Source: Notoacmeibacter marinus (GTDB taxonomy: Bacteria; Pseudomonadota; Alphaproteobacteria; Rhizobiales; Rhizobiaceae). From it: a stretch of 64,000 nt of DNA. Under the pieces are notes generated by a model, which was given only the letters and a program-made list of their open reading frames with translations, did not search any database and was not told the origin of the DNA. The position numbers and the translations under genes are program-made. The DNA lies in the NCBI RefSeq assembly GCF_002238045.1, contig NZ_NBYO01000002.1, forward strand, positions 186,001-250,000, in the 5' to 3' direction. Below, piece by piece: positions 1 to 10,827 of the stretch (within the stretch, counting starts at the first letter, position 1; every line of letters begins with the position of its first letter).

Positions 1-328
1 TATCGGCGCCGGCCTCCTCCAGCCCGTTGGCGTAGAGACCTTCCAGCCGATCGATCTCCGCATCCTTGTTCTTCAGCAGGGTCGACCAGTCGAACTGCGT
101 TTTGCCGACCGTCCATCCATAACCTGCCGCATCTTCGAAATGTTCGTTGAACTGACTGGCGTAAACAAAGAGCTTTTTCGGTACGCAGCCGCGAATGACG
201 CAGGTTCCGCCAAGCCGGTATTCTTCAGCGATCGCGACCTTCTTGCCGAGCTTGGCGGCCAGGCGCGCGGCGCGGACCCCGCCCGAACCCCCACCGATGA
301 CAAACAGATCATAATCATAGCGCTGCAT
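1..328 (-). CDS. gor: Glutathione-disulfide reductase, N-terminal part (cut by window edge)
   Basis: Only the first 109 codons are in the window. The protein opens with the FAD-binding dinucleotide motif GGGSGG (residues 12-17) and carries the redox-active disulfide CVIRGC (Cys43 and Cys48, CxxxxC) followed by VPKK, which is diagnostic of glutathione reductase-type pyridine nucleotide-disulfide oxidoreductases. These reduce GSSG with NADPH in the cytoplasm. The ATG at 328 is preceded by GAGGA at good spacing. It lies downstream of rpiA and the DUF2059 gene on the same strand, but a strong terminator separates it from them. Trypanothione reductase-like or mercuric reductase-like relatives are less likely given the spacing of the cysteines. 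Confidence 0.93.
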   Translation of the reverse strand, partial: MQRYDYDLFVIGGGSGGVRAARLAAKLGKKVAIAEEYRLGGTCVIRGCVPKKLFVYASQFNEHFEDAAGYGWTVGKTQFDWSTLLKNKDAEIDRLEGLYANGLEEAGAD

Positions 329-354
329 CAGATGTCCTCAGCAATAAATGGAAG

Positions 355-396
355 GCAAAACGAAAACCGGCGCGAAAGACGGGTTCCGCGCCGGCT
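355..396 (-). terminator. Rho-independent terminator after the DUF2059 gene
   Basis: An 8-bp perfect GC stem (ccggcgcg at 367-374 with cgcgccgg at 387-394, 12-nt loop) is followed on the minus strand by a T-rich run (TTTTCGTTTT). It ends the rpiA-DUF2059 transcript just before gor. Confidence 0.8.
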
Positions 397-422
397 GAAT
401 TCAAGTCCGATAAGCCCGTTCG

Positions 423-992
423 TCAATTGGCCGGCTGTTCGGCAGGCTCTTCGCCGGGGGTCTGCGTAGTTGAGGCGCCCTCGGATTGCGCCGCCCTATC
501 CGCGCCGACAATATCTTCGACGCGCTTCTGAACGGCAGCAGCCAGGTCCTTGCGGAAACCGTCGCGCCAGATCTCGGCAGCGCGACCGACTTCGCGGAAC
601 ATGATTTCCTGCTCGTTCAGCATCTTCTGGCCGACATCGGTGGAGAAAAAATCCGCCAGCTTTTTCAGCTCTTCCTCGGTAAAGGCCTTGGCGTAGATGA
701 GCGCGGCTTCGCCCTTGAACGCACGATAGCGGTCAGCCAGGTTCAGCGCTTCTTCCTGCACGATATCGTTGATGCGATCGGCCAGATTCGGATAGGCGAC
801 AACGATCTGCGATTCGATGACGAGTGCGTCCTTGATAGGCGCATCCGCAAAGGGATCGGTCACGTGGATCGCGTCGATCAGCCGCAGGGCCTGCTCTTTC
901 TGACCATCGGTCACGGCCTGCGCATGGGCGGCACCGGTCAGCAGCATAGCCAGGGCGCCCAGCAGAAACGTTACGCTACGAAGTGTCGGCAT
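423..992 (-). CDS. Exported DUF2059 domain protein
   Basis: 189 residues with a clear signal peptide (hydrophobic core LLGALAMLLTGAAHAQA), so probably periplasmic. The body matches the DUF2059 family: a helical region rich in acidic residues with AFTEEELKKLADFFST around the middle, where the family usually has EEL..L..FY.S..G. The C-terminus is Glu/Pro/Thr-rich and likely disordered. The function of DUF2059 proteins is not established. The start lies 15 bases after the rpiA stop, with GATGGAG as a plausible ribosome site, so it is probably cotranscribed with rpiA. That linkage gives no clear functional clue. Confidence 0.88.
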   Translation of the reverse strand: MPTLRSVTFLLGALAMLLTGAAHAQAVTDGQKEQALRLIDAIHVTDPFADAPIKDALVIESQIVVAYPNLADRINDIVQEEALNLADRYRAFKGEAALIYAKAFTEEELKKLADFFSTDVGQKMLNEQEIMFREVGRAAEIWRDGFRKDLAAAVQKRVEDIVGADRAAQSEGASTTQTPGEEPAEQPAN

Positions 993-1007
993 CGAAAAAC
1001 TCCATCA

Positions 1008-1709
1008 TTATACTGCGAGCGGCGTGAAGCGTCTTACGCCTTCCGAACCGGCAATAACAGCCAGATCCGCCATATCGAGGAAAAGACCATGCTCGACGAC
1101 ACCTGGAATGTCCTGGAGCGATCTTGCAAGGGCTCTTGAATCCGGAATGCGGCCAAATGATGCATCTATAATCAAATGACCGCCATCGGTGATGAACGGA
1201 TCGTCGGCGCCGCCGCGCACATCCAATGGGCCGAACAGGCCGAGCGACTTGGCAGCCATTCCAATGGCAAGCCGCGTAGCGGCCAGGCCGAAGCGGTTGA
1301 CTTCAATCGGCAGGGGAAAATGGCCGAGCGTATCGACCATCTTGCTTTCATCGGCGATCACGATCATCCGATCGCTCGTCGCGGCGACGATCTTCTCGCG
1401 CAGCAGCGCGCCGCCGCCGCCCTTGATCAGGCCAAGGGACGGGTCGATTTCATCGGCCCCATCAATGGTCAGATCGAGGGACGGCACCTCTTCCAGCGTC
1501 GAGAGCGGCACGCCAAGTTCCTTGCACAATGCAGCCGTTCGCTCCGATGTCGGCACGCCGATGACCGACAGACCATCCGAGACCCGTTCGGCAAGAAGCC
1601 GAACGAAGGCTTCCGCAGTCGAACCGGTGCCGATTCCGAGCTTCATTCCATCGCTGACCTCGTTCAACGCTTCGCGCGCCGCTTCCGTCTTCAGCGCTTC
1701 TGCATCCAT
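1008..1709 (-). CDS. rpiA: Ribose-5-phosphate isomerase A
   Basis: 233 residues, the usual length for RpiA, which interconverts ribose 5-phosphate and ribulose 5-phosphate in the non-oxidative pentose phosphate pathway. Visible family motifs are GIGTGST near residue 26 (phosphate binding), DGADEID in the centre (catalytic Asp region) and [11 protein letters not shown] with the conserved Lys/Glu. It is divergent from gph, sharing the region 1710-1845, and is followed closely by the DUF2059 gene. Confidence 0.96.
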   Translation of the reverse strand: MDAEALKTEAAREALNEVSDGMKLGIGTGSTAEAFVRLLAERVSDGLSVIGVPTSERTAALCKELGVPLSTLEEVPSLDLTIDGADEIDPSLGLIKGGGGALLREKIVAATSDRMIVIADESKMVDTLGHFPLPIEVNRFGLAATRLAIGMAAKSLGLFGPLDVRGGADDPFITDGGHLIIDASFGRIPDSRALARSLQDIPGVVEHGLFLDMADLAVIAGSEGVRRFTPLAV

Positions 1710-1845
1710 TCTCTTTTTTCCGATCCGTTGCGTGAAATTTCCGATTAACAGCTTTGTTCAGGCGGTCAAAGCCTGCCTTGACCTTGAGCCGGACGACGGC
1801 AATGAGGGAACCCACGAACACAGCATCTTTCGGCAGGAGAAAATC

Positions 1846-2541
1846 GTGCGCCCCACCATCGTCTTCGATCTCGACGGCACGCTCGTCGATACCGCACCCG
1901 ATCTCGTCGATTCGCTCAATCATTGCCTCATCTCCCATGGCCTGCAACCGGCGCATGAGAAGGATATTCGCCATTTCGCCGGACGCGGCGCGCGGGTTAT
2001 GCTGCAAAGGGCCTTCGAAGCGCAAGAGCGCCATGCCGACTTGTCCGAACAGACGCTGGCAAACCTTCTCGACCTCTTTATCGAACACTACCGATCGCAC
2101 ATACCCGGTCGCAGCCGGCCCTTCTCCGGTGCCGTCGATGCGATGGAACGGTTCGCCGAAGCCGGATGGACACTGGCTGTCTGCACCAACAAGTTCGAGA
2201 ACCTGGCCCGTCCGCTTCTTGGCGGGTTGGGACTGGACAGCCGTCTGGCGGCCATTGCCGGCTCCGATACCTTTGCCTATCGCAAGCCCGATCCGCGCCA
2301 TCTGACAGACACGATCGCAATGGCGGGGGGCAATCCGCGGCGTAGCCTGCTGATCGGCGATTCGCGCACTGACATCGATACGGCGAAGGCTGCCGCCATT
2401 CCGGTCGTCGCCGTCACGTTCGGCTACAGCGATGTGCCGGTCGCCGATCTCGATCCGGATCGCACGATCGACCATTTCGACGAACTGACGCTGGCGCTCG
2501 CCGACGAACTGATCTCCAGTCTGGAAGTGCAGGATCGATAA
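1846..2541 (+). CDS. gph: Phosphoglycolate phosphatase, HAD superfamily
   Basis: 231 residues. HAD motif I is FDLDGTLVDTAPD near the N-terminus, motif II is in AVCTNK, and motif III/IV are KPDPRH and GDSRTDID. The small alpha-helical cap between motifs I and II fits the Gph/PGP type, which removes phosphate from 2-phosphoglycolate. The start is a GTG at 1846 with AGGAGA six bases upstream. The longer open frame upstream is only the antisense of rpiA. It runs into a minus-strand tRNA-Val six bases after the stop. Confidence 0.92.
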   Translation: MRPTIVFDLDGTLVDTAPDLVDSLNHCLISHGLQPAHEKDIRHFAGRGARVMLQRAFEAQERHADLSEQTLANLLDLFIEHYRSHIPGRSRPFSGAVDAMERFAEAGWTLAVCTNKFENLARPLLGGLGLDSRLAAIAGSDTFAYRKPDPRHLTDTIAMAGGNPRRSLLIGDSRTDIDTAKAAAIPVVAVTFGYSDVPVADLDPDRTIDHFDELTLALADELISSLEVQDR

Positions 2542-2546
2542 GAAAA

Positions 2547-2621
2547 TGGTGGGCGGTACTGGGATTGAACCAGTGACCCCTCGCGTGTGAAGCGAGTGCT
2601 CTCCCGCTGAGCTAACCGCCC
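2547..2621 (-). tRNA. tRNA-Val (anticodon CAC)
   Basis: A complete 75-nt cloverleaf read on the minus strand, starting GGGCGGTTAGCTCAG and ending GTTCAATCCCAGT-ACCGCCC-A-CCA with an encoded CCA. The anticodon loop TTCACAC gives CAC. Acceptor pairs GGGCGGT/ACCGCCC are perfect. Confidence 0.97.
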
Positions 2622-2749
2622 GCCGCATGGCTTGGCGAGGTCCCCGCCGCCATGGATCGCGCGTCCTATACGAGCGCCGGCTTTATCTCGTCAAGCGTCC
2701 GTCCCGATGAAATGCTGTGCGTCCTCGCTAAAGGAAGAGACGTCGGCGC

Positions 2750-4795
2750 TCAAATTGTGCGCGATCCGCTCACCTTGTCGAGCGACTTCAGCAGATGCGC
2801 GTCGCGTCCGTACACATCGTCAAACACATTCACACGTCCTTCCCTGTCCGGCCAGGCGGTGAAGTAGCCGAGATAGACGGGAATATTGCCGCTGACAGCC
2901 TGTCGCTCGCCATTCGTCGCCGAACCGAGACGCGATACGATATTCGACGTGTCCGTTCCAAGGATCTTCGCGGCCATCAGGCGCGGGTCGGACAAACGCA
3001 CGCACCCATGGGAATAGGCTCGCGTCGACCGCGCAAACAAATGCTTGGTCGGCGTATCGTGCATGTAAATATTGTGCCGGTTCGGAAACAGGATTTTCAG
3101 TTCGCCGAGGGCGTTCTTCGGTCCGGGCTTCTGCCGGACACCGATATTGAGCTTTGACGGCGAAGCCCACCAGTTCACAGCGGAGGAGGAGACCTGGCGT
3201 CCGCCCTTCACGACCTCATAGCCGCGCCGGTCGAAATAGCCCGGGTCGGCCCTCAGTTTGGCGAGATACTCGTTGACGATGATAGAGCGCGGCAAACCCC
3301 AATAGGGCCTGAAGACAACCGTCTCGATCTCGTCATAGAAAAAGTTTGTCTGATTGGTCTTCGTGCCGACAACCACGGCCATCTGCGTGTCCTCGACGCC
3401 GTTTTCGTAATAGCGCGCGACATATTCCGGCTGGTTGATGAAGACCCTGCGCTCTCCGAGTTCGCGCGGTAGCCACCGAAGCCGCTCGAGCGCCAGCTCG
3501 ATTTTCTCGATCTTCTCGGCTGGGCTGACCGGCACGAGGCCCGATATCGTCCGCGGCCCGATCACGCCATCGGCCTTGAGACCGGCATTCTCCTGCAGGG
3601 CCTTCACCAGCGATACGAGTTCCGGCGTGTAGGTTTCGCCTCGATGAGCGATCAGAACATCGCGATATTCGTCCAGAAGCGTGGATGGAGCCGTGGCCTC
3701 GACAATCGTCAGGAAATCGGCGAAGCGCGGATCGTTCGCGCCGACCTTCCAGAGCACCCGTCCTTCGATCCTCGGCAATTGCGAGGATTGGCTGCGAAGA
3801 TCGGCCAATTCTGTCAGCAGGCGAGCGTAAGCAGGATCCTTCGGCGCCAGGCGTCGTGCTGCAGTGGCGGGCGTCTCGCCGTCGGCAACAGCATTCAGCA
3901 GCGCCACGCCGTCGAAAGACTGACGAGGCAGATCGTGAAACCCGGACAGCGCATTGGCGTCCAGACGCCCGATCGCAATGTCGCGGCCATAGCGCAGCAG
4001 CCGCGCCGACAAGGCCATCTCGAAACGAACGGCCAGATCCCTGGCGCTATCCCTGCTGCGTTCGGAATCGATGGCGCCCGTCGTTTCCGGGCTCGGTGTG
4101 AGCTTCGGCATTTGCGGCTTTCGGTCACCGGATGCGGTGATCGGTATCGCAAGAGACTGCGCGATAACCGGCTCGCCACCCGGAACCGGTATTCCAAGCG
4201 CGTAGTCCGCAGCGCGCAAGCCATCGTCCTCGGCAGAAGCCAGCAGCGCCAACGCAGCTCTTGCATTCCGGTTCGGCGTGAGCCCATCGAGCCAGAGAGA
4301 TTGCGGACGGCTGGCGTAAAACGCCGTGAGTGCCTCGCCAACCTCCGGCTCGGTTTTCAACTCATAGCTTTCCAGGCGTGGCAGGAGCCCCAGGAAAAGG
4401 CCACTGGCGACGAGATTGGGACGCTCCGGACGGATCACCCGCAGCGCCGCGAAATCCACGGAAGTCATCGCCGGCGCATTGAAATTCTTGAAGGTCGGCG
4501 GCGCGACCTTCTTGATCGGAGCAGCCGCTCGCCGCGGGGCGGCCCGCTGCGTCGAACGACGGATGACGCGACGTTCCGGCGCACGGCGAATGACACGACG
4601 TTCCGGCGCGCGTCTGATGATGCGGCGATCGTTACCGCCGCGAAAGATGCGGCTGAAAACGCCCGGCAGGCCGCCCCGCTCGGATATGAGCCGAACGTCG
4701 GCGCGCTGGGCCAAGACCGGATCGACCGGCATCGCAATGCCCAGACCGAAAGCGACAATGACAAGCGTTTTCAGTGAAGGTCGGCGAGAGAACAT
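2750..4795 (-). CDS. Murein L,D-transpeptidase, YcbB type, with basic N-terminal repeats
   Basis: 681 residues from the ATG at 4795, chosen because AAGGAAG lies five bases upstream; an in-frame ATG at 4813 is the alternative. A signal peptide is followed by an Arg-rich linker with a nine-residue repeat (IRRAPERRV, about residues 60-80). Next come a scaffold region, a peptidoglycan-binding-1 domain (VKALQENAGLKADGVIGP) and a C-terminal YkuD catalytic domain. The YkuD domain has HDTPTKHLF and the active-site motif SHGCVRLSD. Such enzymes make 3-3 crosslinks between meso-diaminopimelate residues in the periplasm. It is one of three L,D-transpeptidases here, consistent with L,D-crosslinked rhizobial walls. 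It is divergent from the fumarase gene. Confidence 0.93.
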   Translation of the reverse strand: MFSRRPSLKTLVIVAFGLGIAMPVDPVLAQRADVRLISERGGLPGVFSRIFRGGNDRRIIRRAPERRVIRRAPERRVIRRSTQRAAPRRAAAPIKKVAPPTFKNFNAPAMTSVDFAALRVIRPERPNLVASGLFLGLLPRLESYELKTEPEVGEALTAFYASRPQSLWLDGLTPNRNARAALALLASAEDDGLRAADYALGIPVPGGEPVIAQSLAIPITASGDRKPQMPKLTPSPETTGAIDSERSRDSARDLAVRFEMALSARLLRYGRDIAIGRLDANALSGFHDLPRQSFDGVALLNAVADGETPATAARRLAPKDPAYARLLTELADLRSQSSQLPRIEGRVLWKVGANDPRFADFLTIVEATAPSTLLDEYRDVLIAHRGETYTPELVSLVKALQENAGLKADGVIGPRTISGLVPVSPAEKIEKIELALERLRWLPRELGERRVFINQPEYVARYYENGVEDTQMAVVVGTKTNQTNFFYDEIETVVFRPYWGLPRSIIVNEYLAKLRADPGYFDRRGYEVVKGGRQVSSSAVNWWASPSKLNIGVRQKPGPKNALGELKILFPNRHNIYMHDTPTKHLFARSTRAYSHGCVRLSDPRLMAAKILGTDTSNIVSRLGSATNGERQAVSGNIPVYLGYFTAWPDREGRVNVFDDVYGRDAHLLKSLDKVSGSRTI
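4556..4618 (-). repeat. In-gene nine-codon repeat encoding IRRAPERRV
   Basis: Two and a third copies of a 27-base unit in the L,D-transpeptidase gene, coding IRRAPERRV, IRRAPERRV and the start of IRRSTQRAA. The copies differ at silent positions, so the repeat is not a very recent slippage product. The very basic linker could bind anionic wall or membrane polymers (inference). Confidence 0.75.
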
Positions 4796-5054
4796 CAAAT
4801 CTTCCTTGCTCAACTGACGCGAAAGTCAGGCTGGAACGACGTTGGGATACGCTATGGATGCCGCAGCGGACCCGTGCATTCGTTCCCGTCATCCTACCGG
4901 AAACGGTCCTGATCGCTAAAGCTATGTGTCATTCCTCCATAAATGGTTTCCAGATCGTGACATTCCGGCAACCCTAAAGGCTGATTGGCAAATTTCGCAT
5001 GGACCGTTAAAGACCCGCCATACCAAGCCAATCGCGTAGATGGGAGAGCACTCC

Positions 5055-6677
<1,623 letters not shown>

Positions 6678-6829
6678 CGTCGCAATTGCATCCCGCACTA
6701 TGGCTGATTTGCAACGTTCGGCATTTCGGTCGAGCGGTTCACGCAAATGTGATCGTCCTGTTATTTGACCCTTAACCGGTCCTTGCGGAAGGTCGTGGCG
6801 AGATCTGAGAATCGGGGGACTGCCAAATT

Positions 6830-7447
6830 ATGAAATTGATGAGAACCGCCGCCGCCGCACTGCTGGCCCTTGGCCTTGCCCTGTCCGGCGCTACCGTCAC
6901 CACCTCGCCGGCGTCTGCCGAAAGCAGCTTTGCGAATTTCCTGCGTGGCGGCCAGAAACCGATCAGCCACGGCAAGTTTCGCTCGGACAAAAGCCCGATC
7001 AAGCGCAAGACGGTGAAGTTCGACAAATATCCGGCCAACACGATCTACATCGATACCGCGGAACGCCGGCTCTATTATTCGCTCGGCAACGGCAAGGCCA
7101 TCCGCTACGGCGTCGGTGTCGGTCGCGACGGATTCCGCTGGTCCGGCTCCCATAAGATCACCCGCAAGGCGGAATGGCCTGGCTGGACACCGCCGGCGGT
7201 GATGCGCGCCCGCGTCAAGCGCCAGACGGGCCGCACGCTCCCGGCTTTCGTGCCGGGCGGGCCGGAAAATCCGCTGGGTGCCCGCGCCCTTTATATCGGC
7301 TCGACCATCTATCGAATTCATGGCACCAACCAACCCTGGACGATTGGCCAGGCGATGAGTTCCGGTTGCATTCGCATGGCCAATGACGATGTGGTCGATC
7401 TCTATAAGCGCGTCGGCGTCGGCACGCGGGTCGTGGTGCGCCAGTAA
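6830..7447 (+). CDS. Exported L,D-transpeptidase, YkuD family
   Basis: 205 residues. A signal peptide of about 30 residues is followed by an ErfK/YbiS/YcfS-type YkuD domain with TIYIDTAERRLYY at its start. The catalytic block HGTNQPWTIGQAMSSGCIRM contains the S-G-C-I-R core. It acts on peptidoglycan in the periplasm, either as a 3-3 crosslinker or by attaching an outer membrane protein. A strong terminator follows directly. It has the usual length for the short stand-alone rhizobial enzymes. Confidence 0.93.
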   Translation: MKLMRTAAAALLALGLALSGATVTTSPASAESSFANFLRGGQKPISHGKFRSDKSPIKRKTVKFDKYPANTIYIDTAERRLYYSLGNGKAIRYGVGVGRDGFRWSGSHKITRKAEWPGWTPPAVMRARVKRQTGRTLPAFVPGGPENPLGARALYIGSTIYRIHGTNQPWTIGQAMSSGCIRMANDDVVDLYKRVGVGTRVVVRQ

Positions 7448-7477
7448 GGCCGGCCGATCTCGTCTTACCATTATCGG

Positions 7478-7506
7478 AAGGGTCGCCACTGGCGACCCTT
7501 TTCGCA
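7478..7506 (+). terminator. Rho-independent terminator after the short L,D-transpeptidase
   Basis: A perfect 10-bp stem (aaggGTCGCC / GGCGACcctt) with the loop ACT and a TTTT tail lies 30 bases after the stop. It also separates this gene from the convergent DUF3179 gene. Confidence 0.88.
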
Positions 7507-7507
7507 T

Positions 7508-8560
7508 TCAGGGCCGGAGTGACGGATGCTCGACCGATGAGGTCGGCGCTTTCATGGTTTCCCGGCCGATGATCGGCACGTTCGGGTGGAAAGCATGCGC
7601 GACGAAGGCGAAGGTCTCGTGCGCAATCGCTGGCTGCCCGCCGCGCGTGACCAAAATCTGCATCACCGCCCTGCCCTGTTCGATACGGGCATCGTCTAGC
7701 GCCGAGGCGACGGTTCCCGTTTGGCGGATCGTCACGCCACCCTTTTCGAAGCGGCCGTTCTGCAAAGCGTCCAGCGCCACGATCAGCGGCTCGCCGCCGC
7801 CTTCTTTCGGCACCACAACGACACGCGCCATGGCCGGCATCCCTTCCGGCAGATCGCCACGATAGAGGAAAGGCTGGCGCGTCGTGTCGTAAGCGACATA
7901 CGGGTTGCGGCCATAAGGGCGAAGCTCAGGATTGTTCGGGATGAGAACCTTCGCGTCCGGATTGGCCTTGCGGAACGGGCCGAACGCCTCGGTGGACGAA
8001 GGAAGCGAGTCCAGCACCTCTCCGGCATGGCGGCCGACAATGGCTTCGCCGGTGAATTGCTGCCACCAGCTCTCGCTCGCCCGGTCATACATGACGAGGT
8101 CAGAATTGCGCAGCCGGCCGGTCGTGCCGAAGGTCGTCGCTTTGCCGTCGATCCGACGGTCGAAGACGATCGCCGCATTGCAGAGCGGACAATAGGTCAC
8201 CGCCACGGGCGTGCCGGCCACCTCGTCATTGACGATCTCGTGATACATCATGATGCGCATCGGATAGGCGCGCACCTCCCCGCCATGGCGCAGCACCATG
8301 ACCGGCTCACTTTTGCCGAGATCGTCGATCTGCGAAGCTGGCTCGAAGCGAGGCTTGTCGATGGCGGGAATACCGTCCTTCGGCGGCCCGCCGGACTGAA
8401 TTTCGGAAAGCGGCACGATGGCCTTGTCGAAATCGGTTTTCCATTCCCCGCTACCGGCAATCTGGGTGGTCGCTGAGTCATTGCCCTGCCCGGAAGCCGG
8501 AACGGCCGCGAGACCGGCGCATAGCAGACCGGCCAAAAGTGCTGCCATTGTTTTGTTCAT
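7508..8560 (-). CDS. Exported DUF3179 domain protein
   Basis: 350 residues with a signal peptide (MNKTMAALLAGLLCAGLAAV). The DUF3179 signature is clear: VAVTYCPLCNAAIVFDR followed by LRNSDLVMYDR and SWWQQFTGEAIVG. The conserved CPLC pair suggests metal binding or a redox role, but no activity is established. The start at 8560 is chosen for GGGAGAGGA just upstream and because the signal peptide then begins properly; an ATG at 8581 is the alternative. Confidence 0.88.
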   Translation of the reverse strand: MNKTMAALLAGLLCAGLAAVPASGQGNDSATTQIAGSGEWKTDFDKAIVPLSEIQSGGPPKDGIPAIDKPRFEPASQIDDLGKSEPVMVLRHGGEVRAYPMRIMMYHEIVNDEVAGTPVAVTYCPLCNAAIVFDRRIDGKATTFGTTGRLRNSDLVMYDRASESWWQQFTGEAIVGRHAGEVLDSLPSSTEAFGPFRKANPDAKVLIPNNPELRPYGRNPYVAYDTTRQPFLYRGDLPEGMPAMARVVVVPKEGGGEPLIVALDALQNGRFEKGGVTIRQTGTVASALDDARIEQGRAVMQILVTRGGQPAIAHETFAFVAHAFHPNVPIIGRETMKAPTSSVEHPSLRP

Positions 8561-8635
8561 TCGTCCTCTCCCATTCTCCATGAGAATTACGGAGGATCGA
8601 AGAGAAACGTTACGTCGTGGCGCGCCGGGGCAGGA

Positions 8636-9250
8636 TCAGAAGAGCGTTCTTGCGGCGCGTTCCGGCCAGGCGCGATCGTATGCCTCGCCGCCCTCACGTT
8701 CGTCGCTCGCCTCGGCCAGCATCTGCCCCGCTGTCGGCAAGGTTTCCGCTTCGGAAAAATGCGCTGGATTCCAGAGATCGGCCCGCATCACGGCCCGGGC
8801 GCACTGGAAAAAAGCCGTTTGGATCGAAACGACGATGGCGCTGCGGGGCGTTTTGCCGTTCTGCTGCAGGGAATCCAGCAGATCGGGATCGCACGATACG
8901 ATGGCCTGGCCGTTGACGCGGAAGGTCGTGGCCGATCCAGGAACCAGGAAAAGCAGAGCCACGCGAGGATCGCCGACAATGTTGCGAAGCGTGTCGATCC
9001 GGTTGTTGCCGCGCCAGTCTGGAATGATCAGCGTCCGCTCATCGGCGATGATAACAGCGCCACCCCGCTCGCCACGCGGCGAACAATCCAGACGGTCCGG
9101 GCCGACGCTGGCGATGGCAAAGAACGGAGAAGCCTCGACCACCCTTCGGTAGGATGGAATCAACCGATCCTTTTCCTTGACGATGGAGGCTGGCGCCGGC
9201 TCGCCGTAGATCTGGTTCAGCGTCTCGCTATCAACAGCTTGCCATTTCAA
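8636..9250 (-). CDS. Pyridoxamine 5'-phosphate oxidase-like FMN-binding protein
   Basis: 204 residues. It matches the PNPOx-like split-barrel flavoproteins of the MSMEG_1061 type, with DRLDCSPRGERGGAVIIADERTLIIPDWRGNNRIDTLRNI as the FMN/substrate region. Substrate unknown. I place the start at a TTG (9250), preceded by AAGGGG. This makes a TTGA overlap with the stop of the upstream DUF971 gene, indicating translational coupling. The open frame continues upstream without a better start. The unusual start codon is inferred from spacing and overlap only. Confidence 0.82.
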   Translation of the reverse strand: MKWQAVDSETLNQIYGEPAPASIVKEKDRLIPSYRRVVEASPFFAIASVGPDRLDCSPRGERGGAVIIADERTLIIPDWRGNNRIDTLRNIVGDPRVALLFLVPGSATTFRVNGQAIVSCDPDLLDSLQQNGKTPRSAIVVSIQTAFFQCARAVMRADLWNPAHFSEAETLPTAGQMLAEASDEREGGEAYDRAWPERAARTLF

Positions 9251-9597
9251 CGGCTCAGCCCCTTTTCTTCCAGTTCGGCAAGATAAGCGGACCATCGCTC
9301 CTCCATCGAACCCGCAAGTTCGGCGAAGAATGTCCAGGTATAGAGCCCGGTATCGTGCATATCGTCGAACCCGATACGCACGGCGTAATTGCCGACGGGG
9401 CTGACGGTTAAGATCAGCACACCCTTCTTACCCGACTGAAGCTTTCGCTGATCGGTCGAATGACCCTGAACTTCGGCGGACGGGCTGAAGACGCGGAGCA
9501 TTTCGGCCGGAAATTTCGCTGTTGCGCCATCTGGCCAATCAATACTGAGCGAACGCCGGTCCGGGGCAACGCGAATGGCTTTCGGTGCCGTGGCCAC
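9247..9597 (-). CDS. DUF971 (gamma-butyrobetaine hydroxylase-like N-terminal domain) protein
   Basis: 116 residues made of a single DUF971 domain: [28 protein letters not shown] at the front and the family hallmark [24 protein letters not shown]971 proteins are small and often sit near Mrp/ApbC-type Fe-S or molybdenum cofactor genes; here moaA is divergent on the other strand. Function is not established. It is coupled by four bases to the following flavoprotein gene. Confidence 0.88.
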   Translation of the reverse strand: MATAPKAIRVAPDRRSLSIDWPDGATAKFPAEMLRVFSPSAEVQGHSTDQRKLQSGKKGVLILTVSPVGNYAVRIGFDDMHDTGLYTWTFFAELAGSMEERWSAYLAELEEKGLSR

Positions 9598-9705
9598 CGG
9601 ATGTTCCTTCCACTCGGTTGCAGGACGCGGAAACTAGGCATATTGATAGGATACGGCCAGCGCAAGGTGCGCAATGACTGTAGGATAACGACAAGGGCCT
9701 TCACA

Positions 9706-10716
9706 ATGTCCGGTAACACTCAGCCAGCCATGATCGACCCGTTCGGTCGGCATGTAACCTATCTGCGCGTCTCGGTGACGGATCGCTGCGACTTCCGCTG
9801 CACCTATTGCATGGCGGAGAACATGACCTTCCTGCCTAGGAAGGACCTGCTGACGCTGGAGGAACTGGACCGTCTCTGCTCGACCTTCGTCGCCAAGGGC
9901 GTACGCAAACTTCGCCTGACAGGCGGTGAGCCCCTCGTTCGCAAGAACATTATGAGTCTGGTCCGCAACCTGTCGCGCCATCTTGAAACGGGCGATCTCG
10001 AGGAACTTACCCTGACGACCAATGGCAGCCAGTTGGCGAAATATGCCAAGGAGCTTGCCGATTGCGGCGTCAGGCGGGTCAATGTCTCGGTCGATACCCT
10101 CAACCACGACAAGTTCCGCCAGATCACCCGCTGGGGCAATCTCGGCAAGGTCATGGAGGGCATCGCCGCCGCTCAGGACGCGGGTATCGGCATCAAGATC
10201 AACGCCGTCGCGTTGAAGGATTTCAATGATCGCGAACTGCCCGCCATGATCGAATGGGCGCATGGTCAGGGGATGGATTTCACCGTCATCGAAACGATGC
10301 CGATGGGCGAGATCGACGCCGACCGGACCCATCAATACCTGCCGCTTTCGGTTCTTCGCGAACAGCTTGAAGAGCAATGGACGCTCCGCGACATTCCCCT
10401 CAAGACAGGTGGCCCCGCGCGCTATGTCGAAATCGCCGAAACCGGCGGGCGGCTCGGCTTTATCACGCCGCTGACGCACAATTTCTGCGAAGGTTGTAAC
10501 CGTGTCCGGCTGACCTGCACAGGCACGCTCTATATGTGCCTCGGTCAGGACGACGCCGTCGACCTTCGAGCCCCCCTGCGGGCGTCCGAAAGCGACGAAC
10601 TGCTGACACGGGCGATTGATGATGCCATCGGCCGCAAGCCGAAGGGCCATGATTTCGTGATCGACCGGACGGCAAAACCCTCCGTCGCCAGGCATATGAG
10701 CGTGACTGGCGGCTAG
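9706..10716 (+). CDS. moaA: GTP 3',8-cyclase (molybdenum cofactor step 1)
   Basis: 336 residues. Radical SAM cluster CDFRCTYC (CxxxCxxC) near residue 25, the second cluster in [19 protein letters not shown] near the C-terminus, and the catalytic C-terminal GG (VTGG). It converts GTP to 3',8-cyclo-GTP, the first step of molybdopterin synthesis. The ATG at 9706 gives the standard MoaA length; frame upstream of it is non-homologous. Its partner moaC is not in the window. Confidence 0.96.
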   Translation: MSGNTQPAMIDPFGRHVTYLRVSVTDRCDFRCTYCMAENMTFLPRKDLLTLEELDRLCSTFVAKGVRKLRLTGGEPLVRKNIMSLVRNLSRHLETGDLEELTLTTNGSQLAKYAKELADCGVRRVNVSVDTLNHDKFRQITRWGNLGKVMEGIAAAQDAGIGIKINAVALKDFNDRELPAMIEWAHGQGMDFTVIETMPMGEIDADRTHQYLPLSVLREQLEEQWTLRDIPLKTGGPARYVEIAETGGRLGFITPLTHNFCEGCNRVRLTCTGTLYMCLGQDDAVDLRAPLRASESDELLTRAIDDAIGRKPKGHDFVIDRTAKPSVARHMSVTGG

Positions 10717-10827
10717 GCCGGGCTGCACGAATCCCTCGAGAGTAGGAATGGAAAGCGTCGTCATCGCGAATGGACGCATCCATTCCGCTCGCCACGCATT
10801 GGCTCTTCGACAAGGCCGGAGAATGAC

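Noticed and set aside
1189-1845. Long open frame ahead of gph, suggesting a 450-residue protein
   Set aside because: The first 219 codons lie opposite rpiA and have no recognisable family; homology to phosphatases starts at the GTG at 1846, which has a good ribosome site.
1462-2628. 388-codon frame on the minus strand opposite gph
   Set aside because: It runs through the tRNA-Val gene and is antisense to a clear HAD phosphatase; no family features.
3644-4777. 377-codon plus-strand frame
   Set aside because: Antisense of the YcbB-type L,D-transpeptidase; Arg/Gln-rich composition of a shadow frame and no motifs.
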